From contig JAFEMH010002597.1 in the NCBI GenBank assembly GCA_022495995.1, positions 124,001 through 188,000 of the forward strand: DNA of 64,000 bases, read 5' to 3'. Shown here in pieces: positions 8,994 through 21,278 of the stretch. The stretch comes from Adenophora triphylla var. japonica. Its lineage: Eukaryota > Streptophyta > Magnoliopsida > Asterales > Campanulaceae. Each line of letters begins with the position of its first letter. Position 1 is the first letter of the stretch. The notes under the pieces are model-generated. The model was not told where the DNA came from and did no database searches. It saw nothing but the letters and a program-made list of their open reading frames with translations. Position numbers and translations under genes: made by a program.

Positions 8994-10046
8994 TTGAAAC
9001 TTGGTTTTCAAAAGTGGGTCAAACTTTCGTGCTTGTTCAACGTCCATTTCATTCATTTGTGTGTGCATCTTTGGTGACATTATATGTGTGTAAATGTATT
9101 TAGTGCTTTGCTTTATTCCCTCCTCTTCCTTGGTTCCTATTTGTTGTGCTTGGGGCTGAGCTATTGCATTGAGCTTGGAGACTGGGGCTGTTGATGCTTT
9201 CTCTTCAGATTCTGGATATTTGATTCCTTCTGTCACGCGACAGAACGTGCCTTTGCTGTCCTGTGTAGTGCGACAGAAGATGCCACTCATCAGGATTATA
9301 TCTCCTTGGTGCAGGTTGTGATTGTGGGCAATCCCCATGATAAATTCATGATCCTTGATTATTGTGCTCTGTGGGGTGTGTGTGTGTGTTTTCCATTTAT
9401 CACCCTTTTCAAATAAAAAAAAACATTTTCGCAAATAAAGGAATCTAGTCATCCGCACACTACATCACATAGATCTAGAACTCGGGTGCGATTGACGGCA
9501 TCGCGGACGGTGATGTAATTTGCCTACGCTTGAGCGCCTAATGTCAAACCTATCCCCCTAGCACATTATAGGTGGCGCCACACTTTTAAAGCTTACCCAC
9601 ACGCCATTTTGAAATATACAAAAATGAATTGCTTCAAAATTTTTAATAGGCTTTCATACCTATCCTAAAACCTAGCACGTGTGGGCATGTTGCCAATGCA
9701 ACATGGTTTCGCGTATGGACATGTCGTTCCCACGACATGTTCCAACAAGAGATCATGTCACATTGTCAACGTGCACCGACGAGAGGTCATGTCGTATTTT
9801 TCCTAGAAATTCTTCGGGAATACCCGTTATGCTGCCCAAATTTCTCCAGAAATTGGGATTGCTCGTCCGTCCCATAAATGCTTCGGTTTTATTTAGGTAT
9901 TATTACCTATTATTAATTTTTAATCAATACATTTGGTGTATTTTTGGATGATGTGTCCCTAGGGTTCCCACGAGGTCTAGATTGCGTGAAATAAAGGATT
10001 AGCCTTTTCCAACCGTCTCTAGGACTTAAAAGACACTGATTTCTAC
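8994..10046 (+). other. 5' leader of B2 with candidate structural RNA
   Basis: Non-coding. It includes TGTCACGCGACA at 9231-9242, a stretch conserved almost base for base in elements C and G (about 9440-9600: cgggtgcgattgacggcatcgcggacggtgat and following), and two perfect hairpins. The first is CATGTTGC/GCAACATG with loop caat (9686-9705). The second is ACATGTCGT/ACGACATGT with loop tccc (9719-9740). A third weaker CCAA-ATTTC/GAAAT-TGG hairpin lies near 9835. Position between PBS and gag suits a packaging or dimerisation signal. Confidence 0.65.
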
Positions 10047-10448
10047 TTGAATACTAATAAGATATTGCACGAGTCCATCTCCTTCCATATGCTTCCCTCT
10101 CCCATACCGCCTCAAGGTTCTATCCTCCAGCTTATATACGCTCTCTCCTCTATAAGGCTGCGGCAAGTTGGGTGCGTACTACGGTCCCCGGTGCTCATTT
10201 GGTCCATATTCCCGAGGCGGAAGCAGTTCAAGTGTCCAAGCAGTTGTTTATCTGATTTGGTACCCGAGATGTTTGGTGCAGAGAAGATTATGGCCCACCA
10301 GTCTGGAAGTTCGTATCCCATGGGTCAGCAGAGTGCAAATGGTGTGTCCATCGAAAAGTTGCGAGCTACCTTTGAAGCCGTTTTTCCTCGCGAGCGGGAG
10401 GCCCGATTGCTTGCTCAGATTGCTAAAGCTAAAGAGGACATCTTATGA
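10047..10448 (+). pseudogene. Truncated gag of B2
   Basis: Nearly identical to the B1 gag remnant. The frame contains a VSIEKLRATFEAVF segment and ends in EREARLLAQIAKAKEDIL at the TGA 10446-10448. This corresponds to roughly the first 60 residues after the MAG start in G, whose Gag and pol continue for thousands of bases. Both B copies stop at the same place, so the truncation predates their duplication. A parallel frame (10168-10464) holds the SWV..VPGA block, so a frameshift lies inside the remnant. Confidence 0.75.
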
Positions 10449-11948
10449 ACGACATAATGTTTGAGAAGGGTCCTCACCCCATCGACATCACCGATGCTCT
10501 TCCTCTCATCCGAAGTTGATGCAGTCAATCAGTCTTCGTAGGATCTAGAATGTCACTTTTGTGCATCGAGTCTGTCAAGTCCAAGTTGGACCAGTTTTTG
10601 CTTTGCAATAATAAAAATCTTTGTTTCTCTTCTTGCTAGACTCGAGACACCATTAGCATACCCACGTCACGCTTAATTGAAATGGTTTTATCCTAGATGA
10701 TCACTTGTGCTGCTCAATCACTAAGGCGTTGAAATGACTAATATTTAAATTAATCAAAGTGAGAAAATCAACTGATATCTTTCTCAAATCAGGGCTTGCC
10801 AACTCCACATCTTGCATCTCATGTGCTCACATCTCTTTCATCATCCTCATCATCTCGTTGCTCAATGAATTTGCATGAATCTTCCTTAAGTAAGCTTAAG
10901 CAAACAATGAAGACTTAATCTCGTTTAGATCATCCGGTATGGACTGCGGCTGAAACCTTTCACCCCTAGGGAAACCATCACCTCACCCTCACCAAATAAT
11001 ATCACTTCATTTCAAGATCGACACGTTTTGAAACCCGTCTAACCATCTCCAGAAGAAGAGGGACTATCCTTGGGGCTCCCATGATTCAAAAGAAGATCAA
11101 CCTGTTTCAAGCTCAATAACGATGGAAAGCAATGATCCATCCTGGGGACTAGCTGAAATTCTCCTCTCAAAAACAAAATAAAAAAAAGAGAGACAAAAAT
11201 ACAAAAAAAAAGAGAAGAAGATAAGAAAGAGAGCCTAGTCCCTAGCGATCCTCTCGAAAGCAAAAGTCAAAGGATCCGGTCGTTACTCAAGAGGAGTCTC
11301 AGAGTGAATAAAGAGATAGCATGGATGTCCCCTCACCTTCCAAAACCAATCCCAAGCTGTCCTCTCGATTTTAGAGGATATTCCCATTACCATTGCCCTT
11401 GGCAAAGCCAATTTTGACCTCTCATCCTCAGAGGCAAATCAATTCTCTCACCTTAGAAATCCCAAACACATCCCTACAAGCCAACCTCTCGTCTTTAGAG
11501 GTTCAGTCAGTAAAAGGCCCGGCCGACCTCTCATCCTAAGTGGTCATTATATTCCAAAATCACCCGAAGACCGATCGAAACCCTAAAGCCCAGCCGCAGT
11601 TCCTACCGGATAGCAGTTTCATTCCAATATCGTCGAGATCTAAATCAGATTATTTGCTTTATTGCTTGCTTAAACCGGAGCCCAATCCATCTCGGTTCAA
11701 GACCATCAATCGAAGATTGTGCAAATTCCATTCGTTCATTCAACGTTTCATATGAGCATACTTCATTTTCTCCTCCGCAAGACACTTGCCGTGGACGTCC
11801 CACTGGGGCTTCGCATCCATGTCTCTCATCGACACTCCAAGAGGACATGTTTTTTCAATTCTCCAAATCCTCAAAATCCTTAAAATCCTCAAAGGTCCTA
11901 AAAATCTCGAATTTTCACATTCCATTCTCTTTCAATCGGGATAAGCTC
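10449..11948 (+). other. Non-coding body of B2 with CCTCT/AGAGG hairpin array
   Basis: Matches 3659-5167 in B1. It has a purine-rich tract at about 11163-11240 and the hairpin array at 11367-11545, where AACCTCT/AGAGGTT at 11483-11503 is perfect although its B1 copy has a mismatch; the last hairpin has instead lost a pair. No coding potential is recognised. Confidence 0.65.
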
Positions 11949-12015
11949 GAACTACGGTGACCTGAGCTCCTCCCAAGAAGGGGAACGTAGGCAACCACAA
12001 CTGGTCCGGTCGAAA
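11949..12015 (+). other. Post-integrase structured motif, B2 copy
   Basis: CTACG 11952-11956 with CGTAG 11986-11990, inner stem slightly decayed compared with B1, followed by gcaaccacaactggtccggt. Confidence 0.7.
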
Positions 12016-12191
12016 TCACTTACAAACCTCAGAAAATCCGGTCTCCTCATGGGGCGTCCCCATACACAGAACCTCATTCCATCTTTCCAAGTTTGATTCT
12101 CGATATCAGTCGGCTTTCTCCTCAGGATTGATCAAAATATTTGTTCATATCAGGATCAGTGTTTGAGTAACCCGAACATCGATAAAGGGTT

Positions 12192-12539
12192 TTAAGCAGC
12201 CTTGTGATCATCACGAATAAGACAAGTTTTCAAGTGTTTCGACAAGTCTTCTCTTTCTACATCATAGGGAGATAGAGCCAAAACACTGTTTTCGGTCAGC
12301 AGGGGCTTCCACACACTTTTCCACACCTTGTGATGCTTATACTCTCCCAAAAGAGTCAAACCCAAAAGCGAGTGAGTCACAGAATCGGGATCCATTATCA
12401 CCCTCGAAAAATGTGTCCCTGCAAATATACATTTCTGAGTCTTGTCCAGCGACTGATTGACTGCGGTTTGAAATGATGAGTTGCCTCTTTGGCCACAAGA
12501 TGACTCTGTCTGCGATAAAGCTGCATGGAATTTCCTCAA
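12192..12539 (-). CDS. Antisense ORF, 115 aa, function unknown (B2)
   Basis: Second copy of the 5408-5755 frame, same length, no stops and only a few substitutions. It lies between the post-pol motif and the tail repeats. No family is recognised. Beyond its start B2 carries about 100 bp (about 12655-12755) that B1 lacks. Coding status is uncertain. Confidence 0.35.
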   Translation of the reverse strand: MRKFHAALSQTESSCGQRGNSSFQTAVNQSLDKTQKCIFAGTHFSRVIMDPDSVTHSLLGLTLLGEYKHHKVWKSVWKPLLTENSVLALSPYDVEREDLSKHLKTCLIRDDHKAA

Positions 12540-13289
12540 GCTGGGGCTTTGGTTAAGATATCCCTCAAGCTCTCCTTACCAGATTTCCTTCCAGGTTTGC
12601 TTTGCATTATAAACTGGGGCTTCACCAAGTCGGTATCATTCTCTGCACATTCTCTGCTGCTTGCTTCCTCGGGCGTCCGACGCACCTCGTCCCATCAGCA
12701 ACAATCAACCTACTGCAAACAGTACTCTCGGGAGCGTCCCCGACTTGCCTAAGCTACATCATATCATCCATCACTCATACATTTTCCCCACCTCATGGGA
12801 GAGGGTCCAACCCATACATCATCATATATACACATTCGTTCCATACACAATCCATCATAGCACAACTGCTACATAGACATCTGCTCGCCAAGCCGTGCAA
12901 AATCCTCACTTCCTTTCCATTCCCAGCTGAGATGGACTTGTGCAACAAAAGATCAATAACGCATAATATAATTCAAGTCAAATAAAATGCAGAGTGCCTA
13001 GAGTGTTGTGTTTCCCCCCGCAGGGTACAATAATCAGGTGATCATAATTTGATCATGAGGACTGCTCCTCGAATCACAATTTTGGACAAGGATTCCAAAT
13101 CCTGCAGGTGGCAGACCCCGCCTTTATCATCTTCATCAGGCCTGTCACCTTCTGACTCATCAGCATAATCTGAAAAAGCCTTAGTTGCCCAGTCTCCAAG
13201 CAATGCTTGTCAAAAGAAAAGAGCCCCAGATGCCCCAGAATCCAGGCGATAATGCTCACCAGCCTCAGCGACTTTAAGGCATGTTCCGC

Positions 13290-14905
13290 ACAGCGAGTTA
13301 TCAACCAAGAGCCAGTGGGAGATTTTCAGCAAGAGCCAGTGGGCAGATTTTCAGTAAGAGCCCATTTTCATAGGAGAAGTTTTTTCAGTCAGAGCCCGTT
13401 CCCGTAGGGCAGATTTTCAGTCAGAGCCCGTTCCCAAGGGCAGATTTTCAGTCAAAACCCGTCCCGTGAATGGCCACCCGGAAACCGTCAACAGCAGTTA
13501 TAGCCTAAGACCCTCCGGCAGCCACATCTGCCCCCGCAAGTCCAATGATCAACGGAGCTGCACCAAATATCAAAGATTGTCCCTCAACAAAAAATTGAGA
13601 CAAAATAAGTGCAAATCCGGTAATCTTTCAAGCAAATGCTCATCAAAGTTATCAGCCTCGTTGCCAATCGTCAACAAAGGCCGTTCCTTGCACTGCAAAA
13701 CAGCAAGACACCAGCAATAACAGTAGCGTGGGTCCCCGGCAGTCACATATATCCCCAGCAGCAGCAACAGTAGCATCAGTCCCTCCGGCAACTACAGGTA
13801 AGCACAACACAGGTATGAAAATATATCTCGTCCAAACTGTCAAATCATTATGTCTGGTATACTCGAAAAATAACTCCCTTCAGTTCATCTCGTTCATCGG
13901 GTAAAGATGCCTCCTAACAGTCTTCTATCGGGTCAGACACCTCCTAATGGTCTATTCGGGTTAAGACGCCTCCTAACAGTCTTCTATCGGGTCAGACACC
14001 TCCTAATGGTCTATTCGGGTCAAGACGCCTCCTAACAGTCTTCTATTGGGTCAGACACCTCCTAATTGTCTATTCGGGTTAAGACGCCTCCTAACAGTCT
14101 TCTATCGTGTCAGACACCTCCTAATGGTCTATTCGGGTTAAGACGCCTCCTAACAGTCTTCTATCGGGTCAGACACCTCCTAATGGTCTATTCGGGTCAA
14201 GACTCCTCCTAACAGTCTTCTATCGGGTCAGACACCTCCTAATTGCCTATTCGGGTTAAGACGCCTCCTAACAGTCTTCTATCAGGTCAGACACCTCCTA
14301 ATGGTCTATTCGGGTTAAGACGCCTCCTAACAATCTTCTATCGGGTTAGACACCTCCTAATGGTCTATTCGGGTCAAGACGCCTCCTAACAGTCTTCTAT
14401 CGGGTCAGACACCTCCTAATGGTCTAGTCGGGTCAAGACGCCTCCTAACAGTCTTCTAATCGGATTAAGATGCCTCCTAACAGTCTTCTATCGGGTCAGA
14501 CACCTCCTAATGGTCTATTCGGGTCAGACACCTCCTAATGGTCTATTCGGGTCAAGACGCCTCCTAACAGTCTTCTATTCGGGTTAACACGCCTCCTAAC
14601 AGTCTTCTATCGGGTCAGACACCTCCTAATGGTCTATTCAGGTTAAGACGCCTCCTAACAGTCTTCTATCGGGTCAGACACCTCCTAATGGTCTATTCGG
14701 GTTAAGACGCCTCCTAACAGTCTTCTATTCGGGTTAAGACACCTCCTAACAGTCTTCTATCGAGTCAGACACCTCCTAATGGTCTATTCAGGTCAGACAC
14801 CTCCTAACAGTCTTCTATCGGGTCAGACACCTCCTAATGGTCTATTCGGGTCAAGACGCCTCCTAACAGTCTTCTATCGAGTCAGACACCTCCTAATGGT
14901 CTATT
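13290..14905 (+). repeat. 3' tail repeats of B2: 33-bp units, then a 58-bp AGAC/GTCT hairpin array
   Basis: At 13300-13460 a unit like cagattttcagtcagagcccgttccc repeats about five times. At about 13890-14905 a 58-bp dimer repeats about 17 times, made of AAGAC-gcctcctaaca-GTCTT (e.g. 13963-13967 with 13979-13983) and AGAC-acctcctaatg-GTCT (13935-13938 with 13950-13953). B1 has a wholly different array at the same point, though the two elements match closely up to about 6415/13300. 13770-13800 keeps the gtagcatcag...ctacaggtaagc junction seen at the end of the B1 array. Confidence 0.85.
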
Positions 14906-14909
14906 TCGC

Positions 14910-15098
14910 ATACTCCGAACTACGATTTGGCTTGACTCCCTCCCCGGGATACGTAGGAATCCTTTCTTAAAAAGGTCCAGCCATCCGATCCACCAAGTCA
15001 TCATCCAGTCCTCCGCCTTATCCCCAGCCGCTCATTGGGATTGGGTCCTGTTTGTCGACAACCTCACTTCTTCCATAAGTGACGTTGACGAGGGGCTC
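14910..15098 (+). other. Pre-LTR CTACG...CGTAG motif and polypurine end of B2
   Basis: CTACG 14920-14924 with CGTAG 14952-14956, then the conserved tail to cgaggggctc right before the LTR start at 15099. Confidence 0.75.
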
Positions 15099-16680
15099 TG
15101 TGAGTACGCCAATCCAATTCGCGACCCCTTAAAAGTGCTTTTTAATATAATAAAATGGCACTAGGGGGCGTTTTGGTAAATTCCTGGTCAATTCCAAGTC
15201 TTCCGGAAACTTTTCTTAAAGTTCTTATGAAGGAAGTACTTGTGAGTGATTTTTTCCACATAAAAGGACCTACCAGGAATTATCAGCTTTGGACCTATTA
15301 GAATTATCACGAAGGTTCCAGAATCAGTTGCCAATGCCAAAAACGGTTACATGGCTGGATAAGTCGTGCGGCACACTTGACCACGGAAGCGAGCGAAGGC
15401 CGTGCGACACATGTGACCTCCTCCATCCAGCCTATAAATTGGACCCTCCCCCTCTCATATCAGGATCCTTTTTCCAATACCCTAAAGTTACTCTGCCCAA
15501 TTGACGACAGAAAACCCACTCTCTCCTCAAACCACACCAAACCTCTCCAATTCCATCCTTTCCTCACCCAAACCATAAACCCACCTTCATACAACCCACA
15601 CACCCTTTGAAGATCTGAAGAGAAGCAGCCAATTGGTGTCCATTGGCATCTCCTAGCAGTTGAATTGAAGGCTTCCACACCTAATTTGATGTAGAGGTAG
15701 AGGACTACAAGGGTAACGAATTTCTCCACCTTCCTCTCTCATTTTACTTGTTCATTTGAAATTGTTCTTCTCTCCACTTGATAATTAAGCTCCATTTGCT
15801 TTAGATTATCAAGTGGCAACTGCCATATCTCTGTTTAATTGGTTTTGCTTGGTTTGATTGCATATTGGTATTGTGATTATATCTCCCTTGGTTGCTTGGT
15901 ACTCAAGGGAGTATGGATCTCCCATATCCATGCTCCCTTGGGTGATTCGTTACTAATTTGTGTTAATCCAATTTGATTTGGTGTGCTTAATAGATCTGAA
16001 TTGATTCCTGTTAGTTTCTGGTTTGAAATTGTGAGATTCCTGCAGATGGTCTACTTATGTCACGCGACACAAGTGACTCATCAAGTCCTGTGTCCACGGC
16101 AGTGACCCATCTGCAGAGGATCATCTTTCAGTTGTAGGTTTGTTCCTCCCATTTCCCCCTTTTGTTTGTCACTCAAATTAGGGTGTGGATCCTCCATATC
16201 AACATTCATTTTGAAGTGACTAGATAGATCTACTTCCCTTTTGCTTAATAATGTAAAACCTCACGCAAGGTGATGCGTAGTGTCACGCGCTGACACAGTG
16301 ACCTCTCGGGTCACTGTGTCACGCGGCCTTGGCAACGAGCCCCTGCGGTGGGAGTTCATTTTAGTTGTATGTTTTGTTAATCCTTTTTGTAATATGGAAT
16401 TAGGCCTCCCATTGCCAATGGCTCACAAGTTGTTTCTTCTTCCTTTTGAGCAATAAAACAAAGTACTCCTTTGCATTCCATATATATATATTGTCTCACA
16501 CTTTAGCACACATTTTTGAATGAATTAAATGTTGAACGATTGAAAGACTCGTCAACGGACGAGGCGTGTTGGGTGAACTCTCGGTTCTTCCCAACACGTA
16601 ACCTGACCCCCGAACCCATTTTCTCTAAAAAAAAAAAGGTTTTCAATGTTTCCTCTAAAAACGGCGTGGCGACTCCATTA
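15099..16680 (+). mobile_element. LTR D, 3' LTR of B2, truncated at its end
   Basis: Starts TGTGAGTACGCC after the polypurine tract. It has a TATA box at 15433-15439 preceded by an inverted repeat GGCTGGAT/ATCCAGCC, a donor-like GTAAC at 15713 and a near-palindrome at 16058-16069 closed by CTGCAGATGG (16040-16049) with CCATCTGCAG (16107-16116). The PBS-like TGGCGACTCC is at 16667-16676. The final ggcgagcgttcattca is missing because the sequence turns back into an inverted LTR. It differs clearly from LTR B, so the two LTRs of B2 are not a fresh matched pair. Confidence 0.85.
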
Positions 16681-16689
16681 TTTTTATTT

Positions 16690-18207
16690 TTTAGAGAAAA
16701 TGGGTTCGGGGGTCAGGTTACGTGTTGGGAAGAACCGAGAGTTCACCCAACACGCCTCGTCCGTAGACGAGTCTTTCAATCGTTCAACATTTAATTCATT
16801 CAAAAATGTGTGCTAATGTGTGAGACAATATATATATGGAATGCAAAGGAGTACTTTGCTTTATTGCTCAAAAGGAAGAAGAAACAACTTGTGAGCCATT
16901 GGCAATGGGAGGCCACATCCCATATTACAAAAAGGATTAACAAAACATACAACAAAAATGAACCTACCGCTGCCGAGCTGTGTGTCGCGTGACACAGGAC
17001 CTGAGAGGTCACTTGTGTCGCGTGACACTACATATCACCTTGCAGAGGTTTTACATTATCAAGCAAAAGGGAAGTAGATCTATCTAGTCACTTCAAAATG
17101 AATGTGGATATGGAGGATCCACACCCTAATTTGAGTGAAAAACAAAAGGGGGAAAAGGGAGGAACAAACCTACAACTGAAAGATGATCCTCTGGAGTTGG
17201 GTCACTTCTGTCGCGGGACACATGACTTGATGAGTCACTTGTGTCGCTTGACATAAGTAGACCATCTGCATGAATCTCACAATTTCAAACCAGAAACTAA
17301 CAGGAATCCATTCAGATCTATTAAGCACACCAAATCAACTTGGATTAACACAAATTAGTAACGAATCACCCAAGGGAGCATGGATATGGGAGATCCATAC
17401 TCCCTTGAGTACCAAGCAACCAAGGGAGATATAATCACAATACCAATATGCAATCAAACCAAGCAAAACCAATTAAACAGAGATATGGCAGTTGCCACTT
17501 GATAATCTAAAGCAAATGGAGCTTGATTATCAAGTGGAGAGAAGAACAATTTCAAATGAACAAGTAAAATGAGAGAGGAAGGTGGAGAAATTGTTACCCT
17601 CTGCTCACTCTACATCAAATTAGGTGTGGAAGCCTTCAATTCAGCCGCTAGGAGATGCAAATGGACACCAATTGGTTGCTTCTTCAGGTATCTTCAAAGT
17701 GTGGGTTGTATGAAGGTGGGTTTATGGTTTGGGTGAGGAAAGGATGGAATTGGAGAGGTTTGGTGTGGTTTGAGGAGAGAGAGGGTTTTCTGTCATCAAT
17801 TGGGTAGAGTAACTTTAGGGTATTGGAAAAAGGATCCTGATATGAGAGGGGGAGGGTCCAATTTATAGGCTGCATGGAGGAGGTCACTTGTGTCGCACGG
17901 TCTTTTGCTTCGCTTTTCCGTGGTCAATTGTGCCGCACGACTTATCCGGCCATGTAACCGTTTTTGGCATTGGCAACTGATTCTGGAACCTTCTGTGATA
18001 ATTCCCAATAGGTCCAAAGCTGATAATTCCTGGTAGGTCCTTTTATGTGGAAAAAATCACTCACAAGTACTTCCTTCATAAGAACTTTAAGAAAAGTTTT
18101 CGGAAGACTTGGAATTGACCGAGAATTTACCAAAACGCCCCCTAGTGCCATTTTATTATATTAAAAAGCACTTTTAAAGGGTCGCGAATTGGATTGGCGT
18201 ACTCACA
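16690..18207 (-). mobile_element. LTR E (reverse), inverted partner of LTR D
   Basis: Read on the reverse strand it starts TGTGAGTACGCC at 18207 and runs to the palindrome centre, lacking about the last 95 bp of a full LTR. It carries reverse near-palindromes (tgtcgcgtgaca) near 16983 and 17018. On its left in the antisense direction it abuts a gag remnant at 18208 with no polypurine tract, so it was joined there by recombination. Confidence 0.8.
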
Positions 18208-19664
18208 CAAAGCAAAAATTGGTCCGAAGTGAACTCGACAGACTCGTGTCCGAAAGGGACATTCTAGTACCTACGAAAACAGATTGACTGCACCAACTTC
18301 AGATGAGCGAGAAACTCCAGACTGGCTAGCCACCACACTTTCTGCACCAGACCTCCGGGATTCTGAATCAGGTAACGACCTTCTGGACACTTGAACTGCT
18401 TTTGCCTCGGGAATATAGACCAATGAGCACCGGGAACGAAAGCACACACCCAACTTGCCGTAGTTGTGGAGGTGAAGAGCGATTATAAGGTGGAGAATAA
18501 AGAACTTTGAGATGGTATGGGAGAGGGAAGAATACGGAAGGATATAGACTCATGCAACATCTTATTAGTGTTCAAGTAGAAATCGGTGTCTTTTAAATCT
18601 TAGAGACGGTTGGAAAAGGGGAAACCTTTATTCACGCAATCTAGACCTCGGGGGAACCTAGAGACACATCACCCAAAAATACACCAAATGTGTTGATTCA
18701 AAATTAATAATAGGCAATGATACCTAAATAAAACCAAAGCATTTATGGGATGGACGAGCAGCCCCAATTTCTGGAGAAATTTGGGCAGCATAACGGGTAT
18801 TCCTGAAGAAATTCAAGGAAAAATCCGACATGACCTCTCGTCGGTGCACGTTGACAAAGCGACATGATCTCTCGTTAGAACATGCCGTGGGAACGGCACG
18901 TCCTTTCATGCAACCATGTTGCGATGGCAACATGCCCACACGTGCTAGGTTTTGGGATAGGTACGAAGGTCTATTAAAAATTTTGAAACAATTCATTTAG
19001 GGTATTTTTGAAAATGTTGTGTCAAAACCAACCGTTGGGTAAGCATTAATGTGTGGTGCCACCTACGATGCACTAGGGGGATAGGTTTCATATTAGGTGC
19101 TCAAGCGTAGGCGACATACATCACCGTCCGCGATGCCGTCAATCGCACCCGAGGGTTCTAAATCTATGTGGTGTAGTGTGCGGATGACTAGATTCCTTTA
19201 TTTGCGAAAAATGATTTTTTTTATTTGAAAAAGGTGATAAAGGAAAAAACAACACACACACACACACCCCACAGAGCATAATAATCAAGGACAAATAATT
19301 TGATCGTGGGGGACTGCCCCACAATCACAACCTGCACCAGAGTCCAACACCTGCAAAATGGTCACTTCTGTCGCGTGACACAGGACAGCTAAGGCATGTT
19401 CTGTCGCGTGACAGAAGAAGTCAAATTCCCAGAATTTTGAAAAACAAGCCAGAACCAGCCCCAGCCCCAGCCTCCAAGCTCAATACAAGATCTCAGCCCC
19501 AAGCATCAACACAATCTCAACAGGAAGCAAGGTAGGGGAGGGAACAAAGCAAAACACAAAATTCATTTATACACATATAATGCCACACACAAAGCACACA
19601 CAAATGAATGAGAATGATATTGAACATGAACGAAAGTTTGACCCACTTTTGAAAACAAGTTTCA
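18208..19664 (-). pseudogene. Reverse leader and gag remnant (element C)
   Basis: The reverse complement carries the same leader as B2 and G: the dgggtgcgattgacggcatcgcgg block around 19130-19150, the hairpin pair near 18890-18935 and the SWV..FVPGA gag start near 18440-18470. In the leader hairpin the stem reads ACGTGCCGT/ACGGCATGT (sense), where B2 has ACATGTCGT/ACGACATGT, so two bases changed together. The gag stops within about 250 codons and is joined directly to an LTR start at 18207 with no pol, post-pol or tail. Confidence 0.75.
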
Positions 19665-19683
19665 AGTCCCAGAGGAGTCGCCA
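19665..19683 (-). other. Primer binding site of element C (reverse)
   Basis: The reverse complement reads TGGCGACTCCTCTGGGACT, one base inside LTR C. It matches the PBS of B2, G and H with a small change in the middle. Confidence 0.8.
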
Positions 19684-19684
19684 C

Positions 19685-21278
19685 TGAATGAACGCTCGCC
19701 GAAAAAATAATGAAATTTTAGGAGTCGCCATGCCATTTTAAAGGAAACATTGAAAACCTTTTGAAAGAGAAAATGGGTTCGGGGGTCAGGTTACGTGTTG
19801 GGAAGAACCGAGGGTTCACCCAACACGCCTCGTCCGTAAACGAGTCTTTCTATGTTCAACATTCAAAACATTCAGTAAGTGTGCAATTGTGTGAGACAAA
19901 AATATGTATAAAATTCATATTAATGCTTTGCTTTATTGATCAACAAAGGAGAATTACAACTTGTGAGCCATTTATTCTAGGAGGCCACATCCCATATTAC
20001 AAGGAGAACAAACATAATGCAACTGGAAAGTGACTTCTACAGAATGACAAAGAGTGTCGCGTGACACAGGATCAGCTTTGCAGATTGTGTCGCGTGACAC
20101 AAGTTATCACATGCAGAAGCCTTACAAATCAAGCACAAAATTGACAGAGATCTACACAATCACTTCAAGTGAATGTGGATATTGAAGATCCACACTCTAA
20201 CTTGAGTGACAAGTACCTTAGCTTAACAACTTACAAATGAAAAGATGATCTCTACAGAGTGGTCACTTGTGTCGCGTGACACATGACTCCACATGTCCAA
20301 TTGTGTCGCGTGACACAGGTTTCCATCTACAGAAACCTTATAGAATTTGAAATCAGGAATAGCAGGAATCGATTCAGATCCAATTACACCACCAAAACAA
20401 ATCAGGAACAATGAATTAATCACGAATCAACTAAGGGTGTGTGGATATGGGAAATCCACACTCTATTGATGAACAAGCAATAAAATGATTCAAATCACAT
20501 CATGAGTATCCATTAATCCAAACACAACAGATTAAACAGAGAGTTGGCAGTTGGGACTTGATAATTGAAGGCAGATGGAGCCCAATTATCAAGTCCAAGG
20601 AACAGATTGTATGAAATGACAAAGTAGGATTGAGAGAGAGGGGAAGGGATTTGTTACCCTTGTAGATCCACCACCACTACACCAAATCAGGTGCAATGGC
20701 CTTTGATTTAGCTGCTGGTGGTGAATTGGTGTGCAGGAGAAACCTCTGAGCTTAGATTTTTAGTTAGTATGTGGGTGTATGTGAGGGAGATGAGTGAATT
20801 GGGTGAGAGAGGTTAAATTGGAAGGGAATTGGTATATGTTTAGGTGGAAGGAGGAGATAGATACGTTTCTGAAGGAATTTTGGCAGAGTGACTTTTGGAG
20901 GTCGAAAAGGGATCCATTTCTGAGAGGGGTAGGGTCTTATTTATAGGCTGCAGTTGATGGTCACAGCGCATGACCTTCTGTAACCATTTTCCATGCCTCG
21001 ATCTGTCGCGTGACACAAGGTGTTACCAACTGCTTTTGGCGCCAAAACCAGGTTCTGGAACATTCTGGGATAATACCCAAAAGGTCCAAAACAGTCTTAT
21101 TCCCTGTAGGTCCTTTAGCATGAGCAAAGTACTAAAAAGTACTTCCTTCGCAAGAAACTTATGGGATGTTTCTGGAAGTCTCGAAATAGACCGGGAATTT
21201 ACCAAAATGCCCCTTAATGCAATTTTATCGTATTAAAATGCACCGAAAAGGGTAGCAAATTGGATTGGCGTACTTACA
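19685..21278 (-). mobile_element. LTR C (reverse), 5' LTR of element C
   Basis: Runs on the reverse strand from TGTAAGTACGCC at 21278 to ...cattCA at 19685, about 1,594 bp. It has a donor-like GGGTAAC near 20656, a wobble-paired TAACTT-type hairpin just before it (loop tgattt), near-palindrome pairs at about 20050-20105 and 20260-20320, U5 hairpins near 19800-19850 and a PBS-like GGAGTCGCCA at 19721-19730. Its sequence is closer to LTR G than to LTR E, so the element between C and E is a recombinant. Confidence 0.9.

Larger units (their letters stand above)
15099..18207. repeat. Large inverted repeat of two LTRs (about 1.5-kb arms)
   Basis: LTR D (15099 to about 16632) and its reverse complement (about 16690-18207) face each other across a short asymmetric spacer of about 60 bp that still holds the forward LTR end. 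Arms agree over their length with scattered substitutions and small indels, and both carry the distinctive tgtgagtacgccaatcc start and the ggaattatcagctttgg segment absent from LTR B. It could arise by inverted insertion or a fold-back repair event; an assembly artefact must be excluded, although the divergence between the arms argues against simple read inversion. Confidence 0.85.

Noticed and set aside
13900..14905. CRISPR- or satellite-like direct repeats
   Set aside because: A plain 58-bp tandem array inside element B2; spacer-like parts are themselves repeated.
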